Source: Ruminococcus sp. (GTDB lineage Bacteria > Bacillota > Clostridia > Oscillospirales > Ruminococcaceae). From it: DNA of 64,000 nucleotides. Of the stretch, positions 33,770 to 42,897 are shown one piece after another. The stretch lies in the NCBI GenBank assembly GCA_016290875.1, contig JAEEVL010000002.1, forward strand, positions 124,001-188,000, written 5' to 3'. A program made the position numbers and the translations under genes. Each line of letters starts with the position of its first letter. Position 1 is the first letter of the stretch. The notes under the pieces were generated by a model. That model was not told where the DNA came from. It saw only the letters and a list, made by a program, of their open reading frames with translations, and searched no databases.

Positions 33770-34567
33770 ATGAAAAAAGCATCAGTTATAGCAGTCCTCT
33801 GCTGTACAGCGCTCCTGTACGGCTGTTCGGACAGCAGTTCATCATCATCAGTCAAGGAAACAACAACGGCTTCTGCGGAAACGACAGTTTCAACAGCAGA
33901 GGAGCCTACATCCGCTGAAACGACTGCTGTAACAGCAGCTTCAACAGAACCCGAGACAGAAGCAGCAACTTCAAGTGCGAAATACGACCAGCTGACTCTT
34001 GACGATATAAACTCCAAAGCTGCTGTTGTAGAGCAGGAGCCCAACTGTATACTGATACAAGGAAATTTTACTGATTTTAAGATAGAGAGTGAAGAGGACG
34101 CATTCAAGGCGCTTGCTTCTATTGCAGACGTTATAGGCTGTAAGGATATCGACAACGAGATACAGTTTTATAAGTCTGCCGGAAATTCTGAAGATTATAG
34201 CTATGTTTTCCACCAGCATTACAAAGGCCTCCGCACTAATTCTTATATACTTCTTCAGGTAAAGAATGATACCAAAGAAATAGAAACTCTGTACTGTAAT
34301 TATTTCCCGGAGATAAATGTTGATATGACACCTACATTTACAGTGGAGCAGGTGAAAGAGTATGTTGAAATGGAGCCGGAGAAAAGAGCAGGAGAAGATC
34401 TGACCAATTACGGGGCATACGAAGAGCCTGAGCTTATAATATCAATGGACCGCGAAGAACCTCGTCTAGCCTGGATGGTACGTTTTACTGAGGGAGAGGT
34501 AAAATATATAATAATGGATGCCCACACCGGCGAGTTAATTATGGGCAGTCATGTCGAGGATATCTGA
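33770..34567 (+). CDS. lipoprotein, first of a tandem paralogous pair
   Basis: The 265-residue protein has a lipoprotein signal peptide ending at LLYGCSDS, then a linker of about 60 residues rich in Ser, Thr, Glu and Ala, then a folded domain of some 185 residues. The domain starts YDQLTLDDINSKA and ends with DAHTGELIMGSH, a pattern like the PepSY-type ending in which a short strand precedes a C-terminal Gly. The ATG at 33770 follows GTGGAGAG. The neighbour at 34597 is a clear paralogue (shared EDAFKALAS, GCKDIDNEI, LTPTFTLEQVKEY-type segments). Function unknown. Confidence 0.85.
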   Translation: MKKASVIAVLCCTALLYGCSDSSSSSSVKETTTASAETTVSTAEEPTSAETTAVTAASTEPETEAATSSAKYDQLTLDDINSKAAVVEQEPNCILIQGNFTDFKIESEEDAFKALASIADVIGCKDIDNEIQFYKSAGNSEDYSYVFHQHYKGLRTNSYILLQVKNDTKEIETLYCNYFPEINVDMTPTFTVEQVKEYVEMEPEKRAGEDLTNYGAYEEPELIISMDREEPRLAWMVRFTEGEVKYIIMDAHTGELIMGSHVEDI

Positions 34568-34596
34568 TAACTGTATCTTATAAGAAGGGGAACTTT

Positions 34597-35310
34597 ATGA
34601 AAAAAGGAATATTGGCAGTGCTGTGCTGTACAGCGCTTCTGTGCGGCTGTTCGGACAGCAGTTCATCATCAGTAAAGGAAACAACAGCTTCAACAGAGAC
34701 TGAGACAGAAGCAGCAACTTCAAGTGCAAAATACAAACAGCTGACTCTTGACGAGATTAAATCAAAAGCTGAAGTCAGAAATCGCGAGGACGGCACTATA
34801 GATATAGAAGGAAATTTTGTTGATTTCAGGATAGAGGATAAAGATGATGCTTTCAAGGCACTTGCTTCGCTTTCTGACATTATGGGGTGTAAGGACATCG
34901 ACAACGAGATACGTTTTTATAAATCAAGATGGAGTCCTAAGGGTGTAGGTTATAGCTTCCACCAGTATTACAAAGGCATCCGAACCAATTCAGAAATAGC
35001 CGTGTATGTTGATAATGAAAACAAAGAAATAGCTTATACATCGTGTGGATACTATCCGGAGTTGCAGATCGACCTGACACCGACCTTTACTTTGGAGCAG
35101 GTGAAGGAATATCTTGCCCTGAAACCTGAGGAAAGAGATTGTAAGCATGAATGGGATAAGTACGAAGAGCCTGAGCTTATGATATTTATGGACGATGTAG
35201 AACCTCGTCTTGGATGGATGATTCGTTTTATTGACGGAGAGGTATCATATCTGATACTGGATGCTCATACCGGCGAGTACATTATCAGCAGTTATCCTGA
35301 GGATTTCTGA
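34597..35310 (+). CDS. lipoprotein, second of a tandem paralogous pair
   Basis: The 237-residue protein repeats the layout of its upstream neighbour: signal peptide ending at LLCGCSDS, a shorter Ser/Thr/Glu linker, and the same folded domain (KQLTLDEIKSKA, FHQYYKGIRTNS, DLTPTFTLEQVKEY, DAHTGEYIISSY). Most of the difference is in the linker, shortened by about 25 residues, and in scattered substitutions. The ribosome site AGAAGGGGAA lies in a segment that is itself repeated after this gene at 35311-35366, showing how the tandem duplication arose. Secreted and membrane-anchored; function unknown. Confidence 0.85.
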   Translation: MKKGILAVLCCTALLCGCSDSSSSSVKETTASTETETEAATSSAKYKQLTLDEIKSKAEVRNREDGTIDIEGNFVDFRIEDKDDAFKALASLSDIMGCKDIDNEIRFYKSRWSPKGVGYSFHQYYKGIRTNSEIAVYVDNENKEIAYTSCGYYPELQIDLTPTFTLEQVKEYLALKPEERDCKHEWDKYEEPELMIFMDDVEPRLGWMIRFIDGEVSYLILDAHTGEYIISSYPEDF

Positions 35311-35366
35311 TGACTGCATCTTATAAGAAGAGGAACTTATAAAAGGACTATTGGCTGAAAACTGAA
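35311..35366 (+). pseudogene. remnant of a third lipoprotein-gene start (duplication footprint)
   Basis: TGACTGCATCTTATAAGAAG, AGGAACTTATAAAAGGAC and TATTGGCTG match the segment around 34568-34620 that carries the ribosome site, start codon and first codons of the second lipoprotein. Here the start codon is lost and the frame ends at once. It is best read as the trailing edge of the duplicated unit. Confidence 0.65.
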
Positions 35367-35375
35367 AGGAATATT

Positions 35376-36620
35376 ATGTACGAAAACAAAACAGAGGAGC
35401 TCCCGGTAAAAACTGTCCTCGCCTGCGTGGACACAGGGGAGTTCGACGCGGAAGTTTCAATAGCCGAGCTGGCTGAGCTTGCTTCAACTGCCAATGCCGA
35501 GGTCGTGGGAACTGTTATACAGCGCCGCCCGACATACGATTCTGCTACCTGTATGGGTGCAGGCAGACTTGAAGAGCTGAAAGAACAGCTCGATGTTCTT
35601 GAAGCCGAGCTTGTGATATTCGACCACGAGCTCACAGGAGTCCAGGTGAGAAACATCGAGAATATACTCGATGTCCGCGTTATCGACCGGACAACGCTGA
35701 TACTGGACATATTTGCACAGCGTGCAAGAACTAAGGAGGGTAAGCTCCAGGTAGAGCTGGCACAGCAGAAATACCGTCTGCCGCGTCTGACCGGTATGGG
35801 TACGGCTCTGTCAAGGCTTGGCGGCGGTATCGGTACAAGAGGCCCCGGTGAGACAAAGCTCGAATCTGACAAGAGACACATCAGAAGACGTATAACCTAC
35901 CTCGAGAATGAGCTCGAAGAACTGAAAAAGCACCGTGACTTCTCACGTTCGCGCCGCAAGAAGGACGGAGTCCTCTGTGCTGCGATAGTGGGTTACACCA
36001 ACGTCGGCAAGTCAACTCTGCTCAACGCCCTCACGGATGCGGGAGTCCTCGCTGAGAACAAGCTGTTCGCAACGCTTGATATAACCTCGCGCTCTATCGA
36101 GCTTCCTGACGGCAGGAGCGTTATGCTTATAGATACGGTCGGACTCATAAGACGTCTGCCGCATGATCTTGTTGAAGCTTTCAAGTCTACACTTGAAGAA
36201 GCTGCTGCCGCTGACGTGATACTGAATGTTCAGGACCTTTCCTCACCGGAGAGAGTTCAGCAGGCAGAAGTTACAGCGAAGCTCCTTGACGAGCTCGGCT
36301 GCGGGGACATACCGAAGATAAACGTGCTGAACAAGTCTGACGCGGCTCTCGAACCGGATACGGTATTCGAGGACGACTCCACCGTTATGATAAGCGCACT
36401 TCATCACAGCGGCTTTGACAGGCTGCTAGATATGATAGCGAAGAAGCTTCCTGAGACTGCAAGGCGTATGAAGCTGCTCGTTCCATATGACAAAACGGCG
36501 TTCATCGGACGCATTCGCCAGGAGGGAAAGATATTCTCGGAGGAGTATACTCCGGAGGGAACGATGGCCGATGCGCTCGTTGACATCAAACTTGTGAATG
36601 AAGCAAAAAATTATACTTAA
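35376..36620 (+). CDS. hflX: HflX ribosome-associated GTPase
   Basis: HflX splits stalled or hibernating ribosomes. The 414-residue product has the N-terminal HflX domain (GAGRLEELKEQLDVLEAELV), a glycine-rich linker GIGTRGPGETKLESDKRHI, a coiled segment, and the G domain with G1 GYTNVGKSTLLNAL, G3 DTVGLI and G4 NKSD. The ATG lies a few bases after GAAAGGA. It may be co-transcribed with the lipoproteins, since no terminator separates them, and is followed by its own terminator. Confidence 0.95.
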   Translation: MYENKTEELPVKTVLACVDTGEFDAEVSIAELAELASTANAEVVGTVIQRRPTYDSATCMGAGRLEELKEQLDVLEAELVIFDHELTGVQVRNIENILDVRVIDRTTLILDIFAQRARTKEGKLQVELAQQKYRLPRLTGMGTALSRLGGGIGTRGPGETKLESDKRHIRRRITYLENELEELKKHRDFSRSRRKKDGVLCAAIVGYTNVGKSTLLNALTDAGVLAENKLFATLDITSRSIELPDGRSVMLIDTVGLIRRLPHDLVEAFKSTLEEAAAADVILNVQDLSSPERVQQAEVTAKLLDELGCGDIPKINVLNKSDAALEPDTVFEDDSTVMISALHHSGFDRLLDMIAKKLPETARRMKLLVPYDKTAFIGRIRQEGKIFSEEYTPEGTMADALVDIKLVNEAKNYT

Positions 36621-36625
36621 TTCAT

Positions 36626-36656
36626 ATCCGAACATCTGCCTGGTGTTCGGATTTTT
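36626..36656 (+). terminator. intrinsic terminator after hflX
   Basis: ATCCGAACA and TGTTCGGAT form a perfect 9-bp stem followed by five T. Confidence 0.88.
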
Positions 36657-36686
36657 ACTATCAACTCCGCAAGATTTGGTCATACC

Positions 36687-36807
36687 GCAAAAAATGGCAC
36701 AATAATGCAATGCTTGAAACGACGTGATATAGCCGCAAAAATAGTGTACAAAAAACGGATAGCAAAATTGTACCAAATTCAGCAAAAAATGATATGTGCA
36801 AAATTTG
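36687..36807 (+). promoter_or_regulatory. cluster of GCAAAA direct repeats upstream of the xylanase promoter
   Basis: GCAAAA or GCAAAAA occurs at 36687, 36734, 36762, 36782 and 36798, each followed by a TG- or GTAC-containing tail (for example GCAAAAAATGGCAC, GCAAAATTGTACC, GCAAAAAATGATATG). Five copies in about 120 bases, ending 16 bases before the -35 box, look like a regulator-binding array. The AraC protein encoded after the xylanase is an obvious candidate, but this is inference. Confidence 0.5.
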
Positions 36808-36822
36808 TTAGCAACAAATGAC

Positions 36823-36851
36823 TTGAATTGTTCACGAAAATGTAATAAAAT
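36823..36851 (+). promoter_or_regulatory. sigma-A promoter of the xylanase/esterase gene
   Basis: TTGAAT (36823-36828) and TAAAAT (36846-36851) are spaced by 17 bases, about 110 bases before the start codon. The boxes are weaker than others in the window, as expected for an activated promoter. Confidence 0.65.
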
Positions 36852-36964
36852 AACCGTAGAAGGTTCAGAAAAGGCGGGACATACTGCTTATGGGCTGTAT
36901 GCTTTTCTGTACTTGCACATGATATTCACATACTTTAAAACTATGAAAGTGAGGAATGATACTC

Positions 36965-39835
36965 ATGCAGAATGGCATTTTCAAACGCGTGCTGGGCACA
37001 GCGGTTGCTGCCTTCTTAGCAATCACTTCAGCCCCTCTCGTAGCTAAGCCTACAACAGCGGATGCTGCGAAAACACTTACTACAAGTCCGGGCCACACAC
37101 AGGAGACCGACTGGTATCACGATTACCACCACGAGATCTGGCAGGCAGATACACCTAACTCATCCACAATGACACTTGCTGATGAGGGAGGCGGATTCAG
37201 CACAAAGTGGCAGTGCGGACCTAACGGTTCAAGAGGTAACTTCCTTGCCCGTCGTGGTCTTTTCTACGGAAGACACACAGGCAAGCACTGGCAGGATTAC
37301 GGTAACTTCACTTGTCAGTTTGACTGCGAATGGTCAGCTGGTTCATCAGGTAACTCACGTATCTGTATCTACGGTTGGACAGAAGATCCGCTCGTTGAGT
37401 TCTACATCATCGAAGACTGGAAGAACTGGGTTCCTTCAGCAGGCGGACAGACTCAGCGTATGGGTACAGCAAACATCGATGGAAGCGAATATGAGATCCT
37501 CAAGAACCCCATGAACTCATATAACATCACAAATTCAAACGGACCTTTCACACAGTACATCAGCGTTCGTAAGAATCGCAGAACATCCGGTACTATCAGC
37601 ATCTACAAGCATTTCCAGGAATGGGAGAAGCTCGGTATGAAGATGGGTGACTTCTATGAAGTTGCTTTCAACGTAGAAGGCTGGGAGAGTGATGGTCAGG
37701 CTAACGTTAAGAAGAACATCATCACATACGGTGAGCCTGTTACTGAAGAGCCCACAGAGCCTCCGACAGCTCCCGAGCCTGATCAGAACGGTAACTACAT
37801 CGCAGAGAACTTCGAGTCCGGCAAGGGTAACTTCCAGGGCAGAGGTGATGCTTCTGTTTCAGTAGACAACAAGAACTACTATGACGGCAACAGTTCTCTC
37901 AAGGTCACAGGCAGAACTCAGAACTGGCACGGCGGCGCTATTCCGCTCAGCTCTTCAACATTTGTGCCCGGCGAGACATACAGCATCAGCTGCGCAGCAC
38001 TTCAGAAGAGCGGTTCTACAAAGGACCTCAAGCTTACACTCGAGTACACAGCAGGCGACCAGGACTGGAAGGAAGTTGCTTCAGTAGACGCTGAGAGCGG
38101 TGTATGGACAAAGCTCGAGAACAAGGAGTTCACAATTCCTTCAGGCGCATCAGACATGACACTTTACCTTGAGTCTTCTGACGAAGATCTCGAGTTCTAC
38201 ATCGACAGCGTACAGCTCGCTAAGGCTGGCAAGTCATCATCAGTTGTTACAGGCGGCGGTACAGTAGAAGGCGCTATCACAACACAGGCTCCTACAGAGG
38301 CTCCTACAACAACTACTACAACTACAACACAGGCTCCCACAGAGGCTCCTACAACAGGTATTCAGCCTACAAAGTGGGGCGATGCAAACTGTGATAACAA
38401 CGTAAACATTGCAGATGCTGTTCTCGTAATGCAGGCTTCAACAAACCCTGACAAGTATGGCGTAGGCAAATCTTCTTCAAGCATTACAGAGCAGGGTGCT
38501 GTTAACGCAGACGTTGACGGCTACAAGGGCCTCACAAATAATGACGCACTCTTGATCCAGAAATTCAAGCTCGGTCTGATCTCTGAATTCCCGGTCGAGA
38601 GTCAAAAAAAAAATGAGCTGACAACAACAGCTCCTGTAACACAGACAACTAAGGCTATTACAACTGAAACTCCTATCGTTACAGATGCTCCTGCTAACTA
38701 CTTCAAGAGCTCATTCAACAGCGGCGCAGATAGCTGGCAGGGCAGAGGTGACGCTTCAGTTGCAGTAAACAAGGATAACTACATCAACGGCAGCTCACTC
38801 AAGGTAACAGGTCGTTCTGATAGCTGGAACGGCGCTGAGATCAAGCTCGATAACTCATTCGTAGCCGGCGGAACATACAGCATCAGCGCTGGTGTTCTCC
38901 AGAAGGTAAGCGAAAGCGACGACTTCAAGATCTCACTTGAGTACACAAAGAGCGACGGAGAAAAGGATTATGATACTGTTGCTGAGGGCAAGGCTTCCAA
39001 GAATACCTGGACAAAGCTCGAAAACACAGCTTATACTGTACCCGAAGGCGCATCAAACCTCATTCTCTACGTTGAGACAGCTAAGACAACTATCGACTTC
39101 TTCATTGATGAGATAGCTGTACAGGCAAAGGGCACAAGCTCTTCTATCACAACAGGCAGTGGAACAGTTTCAAACGATCCCGAGCCTGAGATAGGAAAGG
39201 TAGACCCCTCTAAGCCTATGATCGCTATCAGCTTCGATGATGGCTGTTCACCTGCAAACAACAAGAAGATCGTTGATGCTCTCACAGAACAGGGCTTCCA
39301 CGCAACATTCTTCTATGTAAGTGACTGGTCACAGGGTGCACAGAATCAGGCTGAGATCAAGTACGCATACAGCAAGGGCATGGAAATTGCTAACCATACA
39401 GTATCACACCCCTACCTTGGTCAGAAGAGCGCAGCTGAGATCCGTCAGGAAGCAGACGGCTGCCATAACTACCTCAAGAGCGTTATTGGCGCAGAGCCTT
39501 CCAAGCTTCTCAGACTTCCTTACCTCGACCAGGGCGGCGCAGTTAAGTCCACCCTTACAGATTACGGCCTTGTAACAGATGCTATTGATACACAGGACTA
39601 TATGGACAACGTAACAAAGGATCAGATCGTTCAGACTATCAAGAACGCTATGGCAAATGGTTCTGGTAACGGTGCAGTTGTTCTCTGTCACGAGACAAAG
39701 GATAAGACAGCTCAGGCTATGGTTGAGCTCGCACCTTACATCAAGGCACAGGGCTGGCAGATAGTTACAATCTCTGAGATGTTCGCTGCAAAGGGTAAAG
39801 CAATCCCCTACGGTCAGATCATCACAAGAGTTTGA
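36965..39835 (+). CDS. cellulosomal GH11 xylanase - CBM22 - dockerin - CBM22 - CE4 acetyl-xylan esterase
   Basis: This secreted bifunctional enzyme should cut the xylan backbone and remove its acetyl groups. The 956 residues comprise a signal peptide (1-33); GH11 (about 38-260, nucleophile in DPLVEFYII, acid/base in NVEGWESDG); a Pro/Thr linker; CBM22 (277-421); a Thr/Ala/Pro linker; a dockerin (469-541, DANCDNNVNIADAVLV and DVDGYKGLTNNDALLI); a second CBM22 (578-722); and a CE4/NodB deacetylase (747-955) with AISFDDGC, ANHTVSHPY and LRLPYLD metal and substrate motifs. An internal dockerin between two catalytic halves is known for R. flavefaciens xylanases. The ATG at 36965 is better spaced from GTGAGG than the one at 36956. 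A run of ten A follows the dockerin at 38604-38613. Confidence 0.95.
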   Translation: MQNGIFKRVLGTAVAAFLAITSAPLVAKPTTADAAKTLTTSPGHTQETDWYHDYHHEIWQADTPNSSTMTLADEGGGFSTKWQCGPNGSRGNFLARRGLFYGRHTGKHWQDYGNFTCQFDCEWSAGSSGNSRICIYGWTEDPLVEFYIIEDWKNWVPSAGGQTQRMGTANIDGSEYEILKNPMNSYNITNSNGPFTQYISVRKNRRTSGTISIYKHFQEWEKLGMKMGDFYEVAFNVEGWESDGQANVKKNIITYGEPVTEEPTEPPTAPEPDQNGNYIAENFESGKGNFQGRGDASVSVDNKNYYDGNSSLKVTGRTQNWHGGAIPLSSSTFVPGETYSISCAALQKSGSTKDLKLTLEYTAGDQDWKEVASVDAESGVWTKLENKEFTIPSGASDMTLYLESSDEDLEFYIDSVQLAKAGKSSSVVTGGGTVEGAITTQAPTEAPTTTTTTTTQAPTEAPTTGIQPTKWGDANCDNNVNIADAVLVMQASTNPDKYGVGKSSSSITEQGAVNADVDGYKGLTNNDALLIQKFKLGLISEFPVESQKKNELTTTAPVTQTTKAITTETPIVTDAPANYFKSSFNSGADSWQGRGDASVAVNKDNYINGSSLKVTGRSDSWNGAEIKLDNSFVAGGTYSISAGVLQKVSESDDFKISLEYTKSDGEKDYDTVAEGKASKNTWTKLENTAYTVPEGASNLILYVETAKTTIDFFIDEIAVQAKGTSSSITTGSGTVSNDPEPEIGKVDPSKPMIAISFDDGCSPANNKKIVDALTEQGFHATFFYVSDWSQGAQNQAEIKYAYSKGMEIANHTVSHPYLGQKSAAEIRQEADGCHNYLKSVIGAEPSKLLRLPYLDQGGAVKSTLTDYGLVTDAIDTQDYMDNVTKDQIVQTIKNAMANGSGNGAVVLCHETKDKTAQAMVELAPYIKAQGWQIVTISEMFAAKGKAIPYGQIITRV

Positions 39836-39885
39836 TCTAACTGCACAATAAATTAAGGTTTCTCCAATTTTAATATCCCCTGAAA

Positions 39886-39917
39886 GGCAGTCGGCGCACC
39901 ACCGACTGCTTTTTTTA
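39886..39917 (+). terminator. intrinsic terminator after the xylanase
   Basis: GCAGTCGG and CCGACTGC form an 8-bp stem followed by seven T. Confidence 0.88.
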
Positions 39918-40022
39918 TTTATCAAAAAGTTATAATTGCCCATATTTTTTTGGAGCATTTGACTAAATACACAAAAATGATAGGTGTGTTTGCTCTATAA
40001 TGCCAAAGTTTGCCGAAAAACC

Positions 40023-40051
40023 TTTACAAAAAGTCGATTATCGTCTATAAT
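40023..40051 (+). promoter_or_regulatory. sigma-A promoter of the AraC-family regulator
   Basis: TTTACA (40023-40028) and TATAAT (40046-40051) with 17-base spacing precede the gene by about 65 bases. Confidence 0.8.
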
Positions 40052-40116
40052 AAAGTAGTCAGTAGAGGAAAATTCCGCAATTTTTGGTGAGATTTGCTTC
40101 TGAGAGGGGGATAAAG

Positions 40117-40983
40117 ATGATAAAACATCTTTCGGGTGACTACGAAACAGTCGAATATGATGACAAGAAGTATGTGCTCCTTTATGATAATACTGACAAC
40201 GAGGCTTACCCTGTCCACTGGCACAGCGCTCTCGAGATCATAATGGCACTAAAGAATACCTATATAGTAAATGTCGGCGGTGTGGATTACCATATCCATG
40301 AGAATGAGGTGCTTATAATTCCGCCCGGAGAGCTCCATTCTATGCCGGCTATACCGGGACGCAGATATATCTTCCAGTGCGATAATTCTATCCTCGGTGA
40401 GGTGCCTGCGCTTGAAGCTGTCATGAGAGGTGTTTGCACCCCCCAGCTCATTGACGCAAGTGCTGATAAGGAGCTCCAGGTTCGCGCGAAAAAGACTATG
40501 CTCGATATAGCTGCACTCTACAATTCAAAGTCAGAGCTTGCTGATGTCCGTATATATATGGAGATAATCGGGCTGCTCACAGCTGTCCGTGAAGATCAGC
40601 TCAGGCAGAATCAGGAGAAGATGGAGTGCGATGACGAAAAGCTCAACGAGTATAGCGAGAAGTTCGGAACTGTACTCAAGTACATCGACAATAACTATAT
40701 GTATGACATTTCGCTCGATCAGCTTGCAGATGTTGCCGGATACAGCAAGTATCACTTCTCGCGTATCTTCAAGCAGTACAACTCGATGTCGTATATCCAG
40801 TACATAAACGCACGCCGTACCAAGGCAGCGGAACAGCTCCTCTTCGAGCCTGATATCCCGATAACCGAGGTAGCTATGCGTTCCGGCTTCAAGAGCCTGA
40901 CCACGTTCAACCGCATATTCAAGGAGATAAAGCACTGTACCCCCACCGACTTCAAGAAGCTCCTTGAAAAGCGTACACTGTAA
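40117..40983 (+). CDS. AraC-family transcriptional regulator with cupin sensor domain
   Basis: The 288-residue protein has an N-terminal cupin (about 25-100; YPVHWHSALEIIMALKNTYI, HENEVLIIPPGELHS) of the kind that binds sugars or other small ligands, and two C-terminal helix-turn-helix motifs (LDQLADVAGYSKYHFSRIFK and ITEVAMRSGFKSLTTFNRIF, about 195-285). GAGAGGGGG precedes the ATG at 40117; a longer frame from 40084 has no ribosome site. It lies directly downstream of the xylanase gene but has its own promoter. Control of xylan-degrading genes is plausible from context and is not shown. Confidence 0.9.
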   Translation: MIKHLSGDYETVEYDDKKYVLLYDNTDNEAYPVHWHSALEIIMALKNTYIVNVGGVDYHIHENEVLIIPPGELHSMPAIPGRRYIFQCDNSILGEVPALEAVMRGVCTPQLIDASADKELQVRAKKTMLDIAALYNSKSELADVRIYMEIIGLLTAVREDQLRQNQEKMECDDEKLNEYSEKFGTVLKYIDNNYMYDISLDQLADVAGYSKYHFSRIFKQYNSMSYIQYINARRTKAAEQLLFEPDIPITEVAMRSGFKSLTTFNRIFKEIKHCTPTDFKKLLEKRTL

Positions 40984-40984
40984 A

Positions 40985-41018
40985 AAAATGCCGCCCACAT
41001 CAAGTGGGCGGTTTTGTT
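40985..41018. terminator. bidirectional terminator between the AraC and anti-sigma genes
   Basis: CCGCCCAC (40991-40998) pairs with GTGGGCGG (41004-41011). TTTTG follows on the plus strand and a run of seven T, broken only by the base pairing edge, on the minus strand, so it serves both convergent genes. Confidence 0.87.
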
Positions 41019-41019
41019 G

Positions 41020-42897
41020 TTATTCTTCGAGCATAGCCTTTATCTTGTCGGCTAATCCTTTGTCGTTGCAAGTGTAAACGCTCGCAGCTTTTTGCTGCTC
41101 AGTATTGGCGTTGTTGTCTCTTTCTGCGATGTAGATGTATTCATCTTTGAGGTAGATATGAAGTGTCTTGTCCTGGATTTCGTTCTTATAGTTGACTACG
41201 ATATGCAGGGCATCCTGAGTGCTTTCGTATGTGCTGACAGGGGACCATTTATTGTTGTTTATTTCCTGTGCGACCTCATTCAGCTTGTCAAGTGGCAGCG
41301 TTTTTGCGGATATCCCGCTGTACTCATATGTTGCTTCTGCCGGTGGATAGAAAGGCGCTAACAGGTTTTCTTTGCCTTCGAGAAGAGTCATGATGTCTTC
41401 ATAGAGGAATTCATCATCAGTTTTGAAGCAATGATCCTTCGACTCCTTGCTGTTTACCACAATCTGGTCGCCAAAGATGACAACAGAAATCGACTTTGAA
41501 TTGTCTATCGTAGAACCGTATACAACGACAGCCTTATCGGAATTTTCATCGAGCTTGCTGATATCACCTGGTTCAATTCTGAGGTGGCTCAGTTTGCTGA
41601 ATAATTTTTCGCGTACTTCATTGGTGACACCTCTGCCGATGTCGTCGCCGTATGGGAACCAGCCGACATGCATATCGTCTGCGAAAAGTCCGTTAAGATT
41701 AAGAATAGCGCTATCCTTTGACTGCTCTTCGGTTTCCTTCCTTTGTTTTTCTTGTTCCTGAGCACGGCTTGCTTCTTCCTTTTGTTTTGCAGCTTCTTCC
41801 TGTATCTTTTTATCCTCAGAATTCATAAATATATCAAGTATCTCAGAACGTAAATCTTCATCTGTTATGTCATTAAACTCTCTCTCAATGATACCGTATT
41901 CTTCTATATCATATGTTGTAAAACTATAACACTTAACAGAGTTTTCTCCGATGCATATCCTTATATTAGTATCACCATCCTGATAAGTCAGAGCTGCACT
42001 TTCAGGCTCAGGCTCAGGGAGTGTATTCCGGGACATTAGGTGTCTTGTTACTATTGGCTCGGCATTGATACGTCGCAGATAAGCCCTTATCTCATCCTGC
42101 TGTTCTGCACTCAGATCACCGGGGGTATTTATATAGAAGTCTCTGCCAAGCAGAGTTTCAAACGGCATATTGAGTATAGCTCTGTATTCCTCGTAGAAAT
42201 CTTTGGAAACACGGAAATAGTTACTGTATTCCAGACCGGGCTCGTCAGCGACAGCTGTGACTGCCTCTGTATATGTGTTGCCTTCAATGTCTTTAAGGTC
42301 AACATAGCCCTTCATGGTAGCAAGTTCGGTGCTGTCTTTGCTTTCGCAGCGGCAGCATATCAGGTCGTTGTAAACACCTATACGGTAAGTGAACTCGTCA
42401 TCTGTGAATTCGATGTATTCGGCATCCGCGTCATCGAATTCGTCTGCAAGAGAATAATCCACTTGCGTGAAGAGAGCACGTATCTTGTCTTTCTGATAGT
42501 CAGACAGGTAATTATCACGGAATTTCTTGAAATCATTGTTCAGGACCTTGCTTATTGCTTCCGGGAGGTTTTCCTGCACATCAGATGTGTTTGTTGCGGC
42601 GGCAGTTGAATGTGAATTTACAGACTTCGGCTGATTTTTCACCATATTCATTGTAATGCCTGTACCGGCAACTATTACAGCACAGGCAGCGAGACCGGCT
42701 GCTATCTTGGTAAAGCGGCGAGGTTTGTAGTGCTCAACTGTGAAAACGTGGTCGGTATATTCATCGTTTCCGGTGATGGATCTTGCCCCGTTCTTTTCAG
42801 CTTCAGCAATCTCGGCACATTTATTGATTATACGTTCTTTAGCATCATCGGAAAGAGTTATCTTCTCCGCGGACTTCTTTAAATCGTCGATATTCAT
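41020..42897 (-). CDS. single-pass membrane anti-sigma factor with large extracellular domain
   Basis: The 625-residue protein has a cytoplasmic N-terminus of about 63 residues (LKKSAEKITLSDDAKERIIN), one membrane span at about 65-85 (IAAGLAACAVIVAGTGITM) and about 540 residues outside. The outer part contains a charged coiled stretch (KKIQEEAAKQKEEASRAQEQ) around residues 360-390 and no carbohydrate-binding module I recognise. Its start overlaps the stop of the sigma-factor gene by one base (TAATG), the usual arrangement for an ECF sigma factor and its anti-sigma factor. It probably holds the sigma factor at the membrane until an outside signal arrives. The signal is unknown. Confidence 0.82.
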   Translation of the reverse strand: MNIDDLKKSAEKITLSDDAKERIINKCAEIAEAEKNGARSITGNDEYTDHVFTVEHYKPRRFTKIAAGLAACAVIVAGTGITMNMVKNQPKSVNSHSTAAATNTSDVQENLPEAISKVLNNDFKKFRDNYLSDYQKDKIRALFTQVDYSLADEFDDADAEYIEFTDDEFTYRIGVYNDLICCRCESKDSTELATMKGYVDLKDIEGNTYTEAVTAVADEPGLEYSNYFRVSKDFYEEYRAILNMPFETLLGRDFYINTPGDLSAEQQDEIRAYLRRINAEPIVTRHLMSRNTLPEPEPESAALTYQDGDTNIRICIGENSVKCYSFTTYDIEEYGIIEREFNDITDEDLRSEILDIFMNSEDKKIQEEAAKQKEEASRAQEQEKQRKETEEQSKDSAILNLNGLFADDMHVGWFPYGDDIGRGVTNEVREKLFSKLSHLRIEPGDISKLDENSDKAVVVYGSTIDNSKSISVVIFGDQIVVNSKESKDHCFKTDDEFLYEDIMTLLEGKENLLAPFYPPAEATYEYSGISAKTLPLDKLNEVAQEINNNKWSPVSTYESTQDALHIVVNYKNEIQDKTLHIYLKDEYIYIAERDNNANTEQQKAASVYTCNDKGLADKIKAMLEE

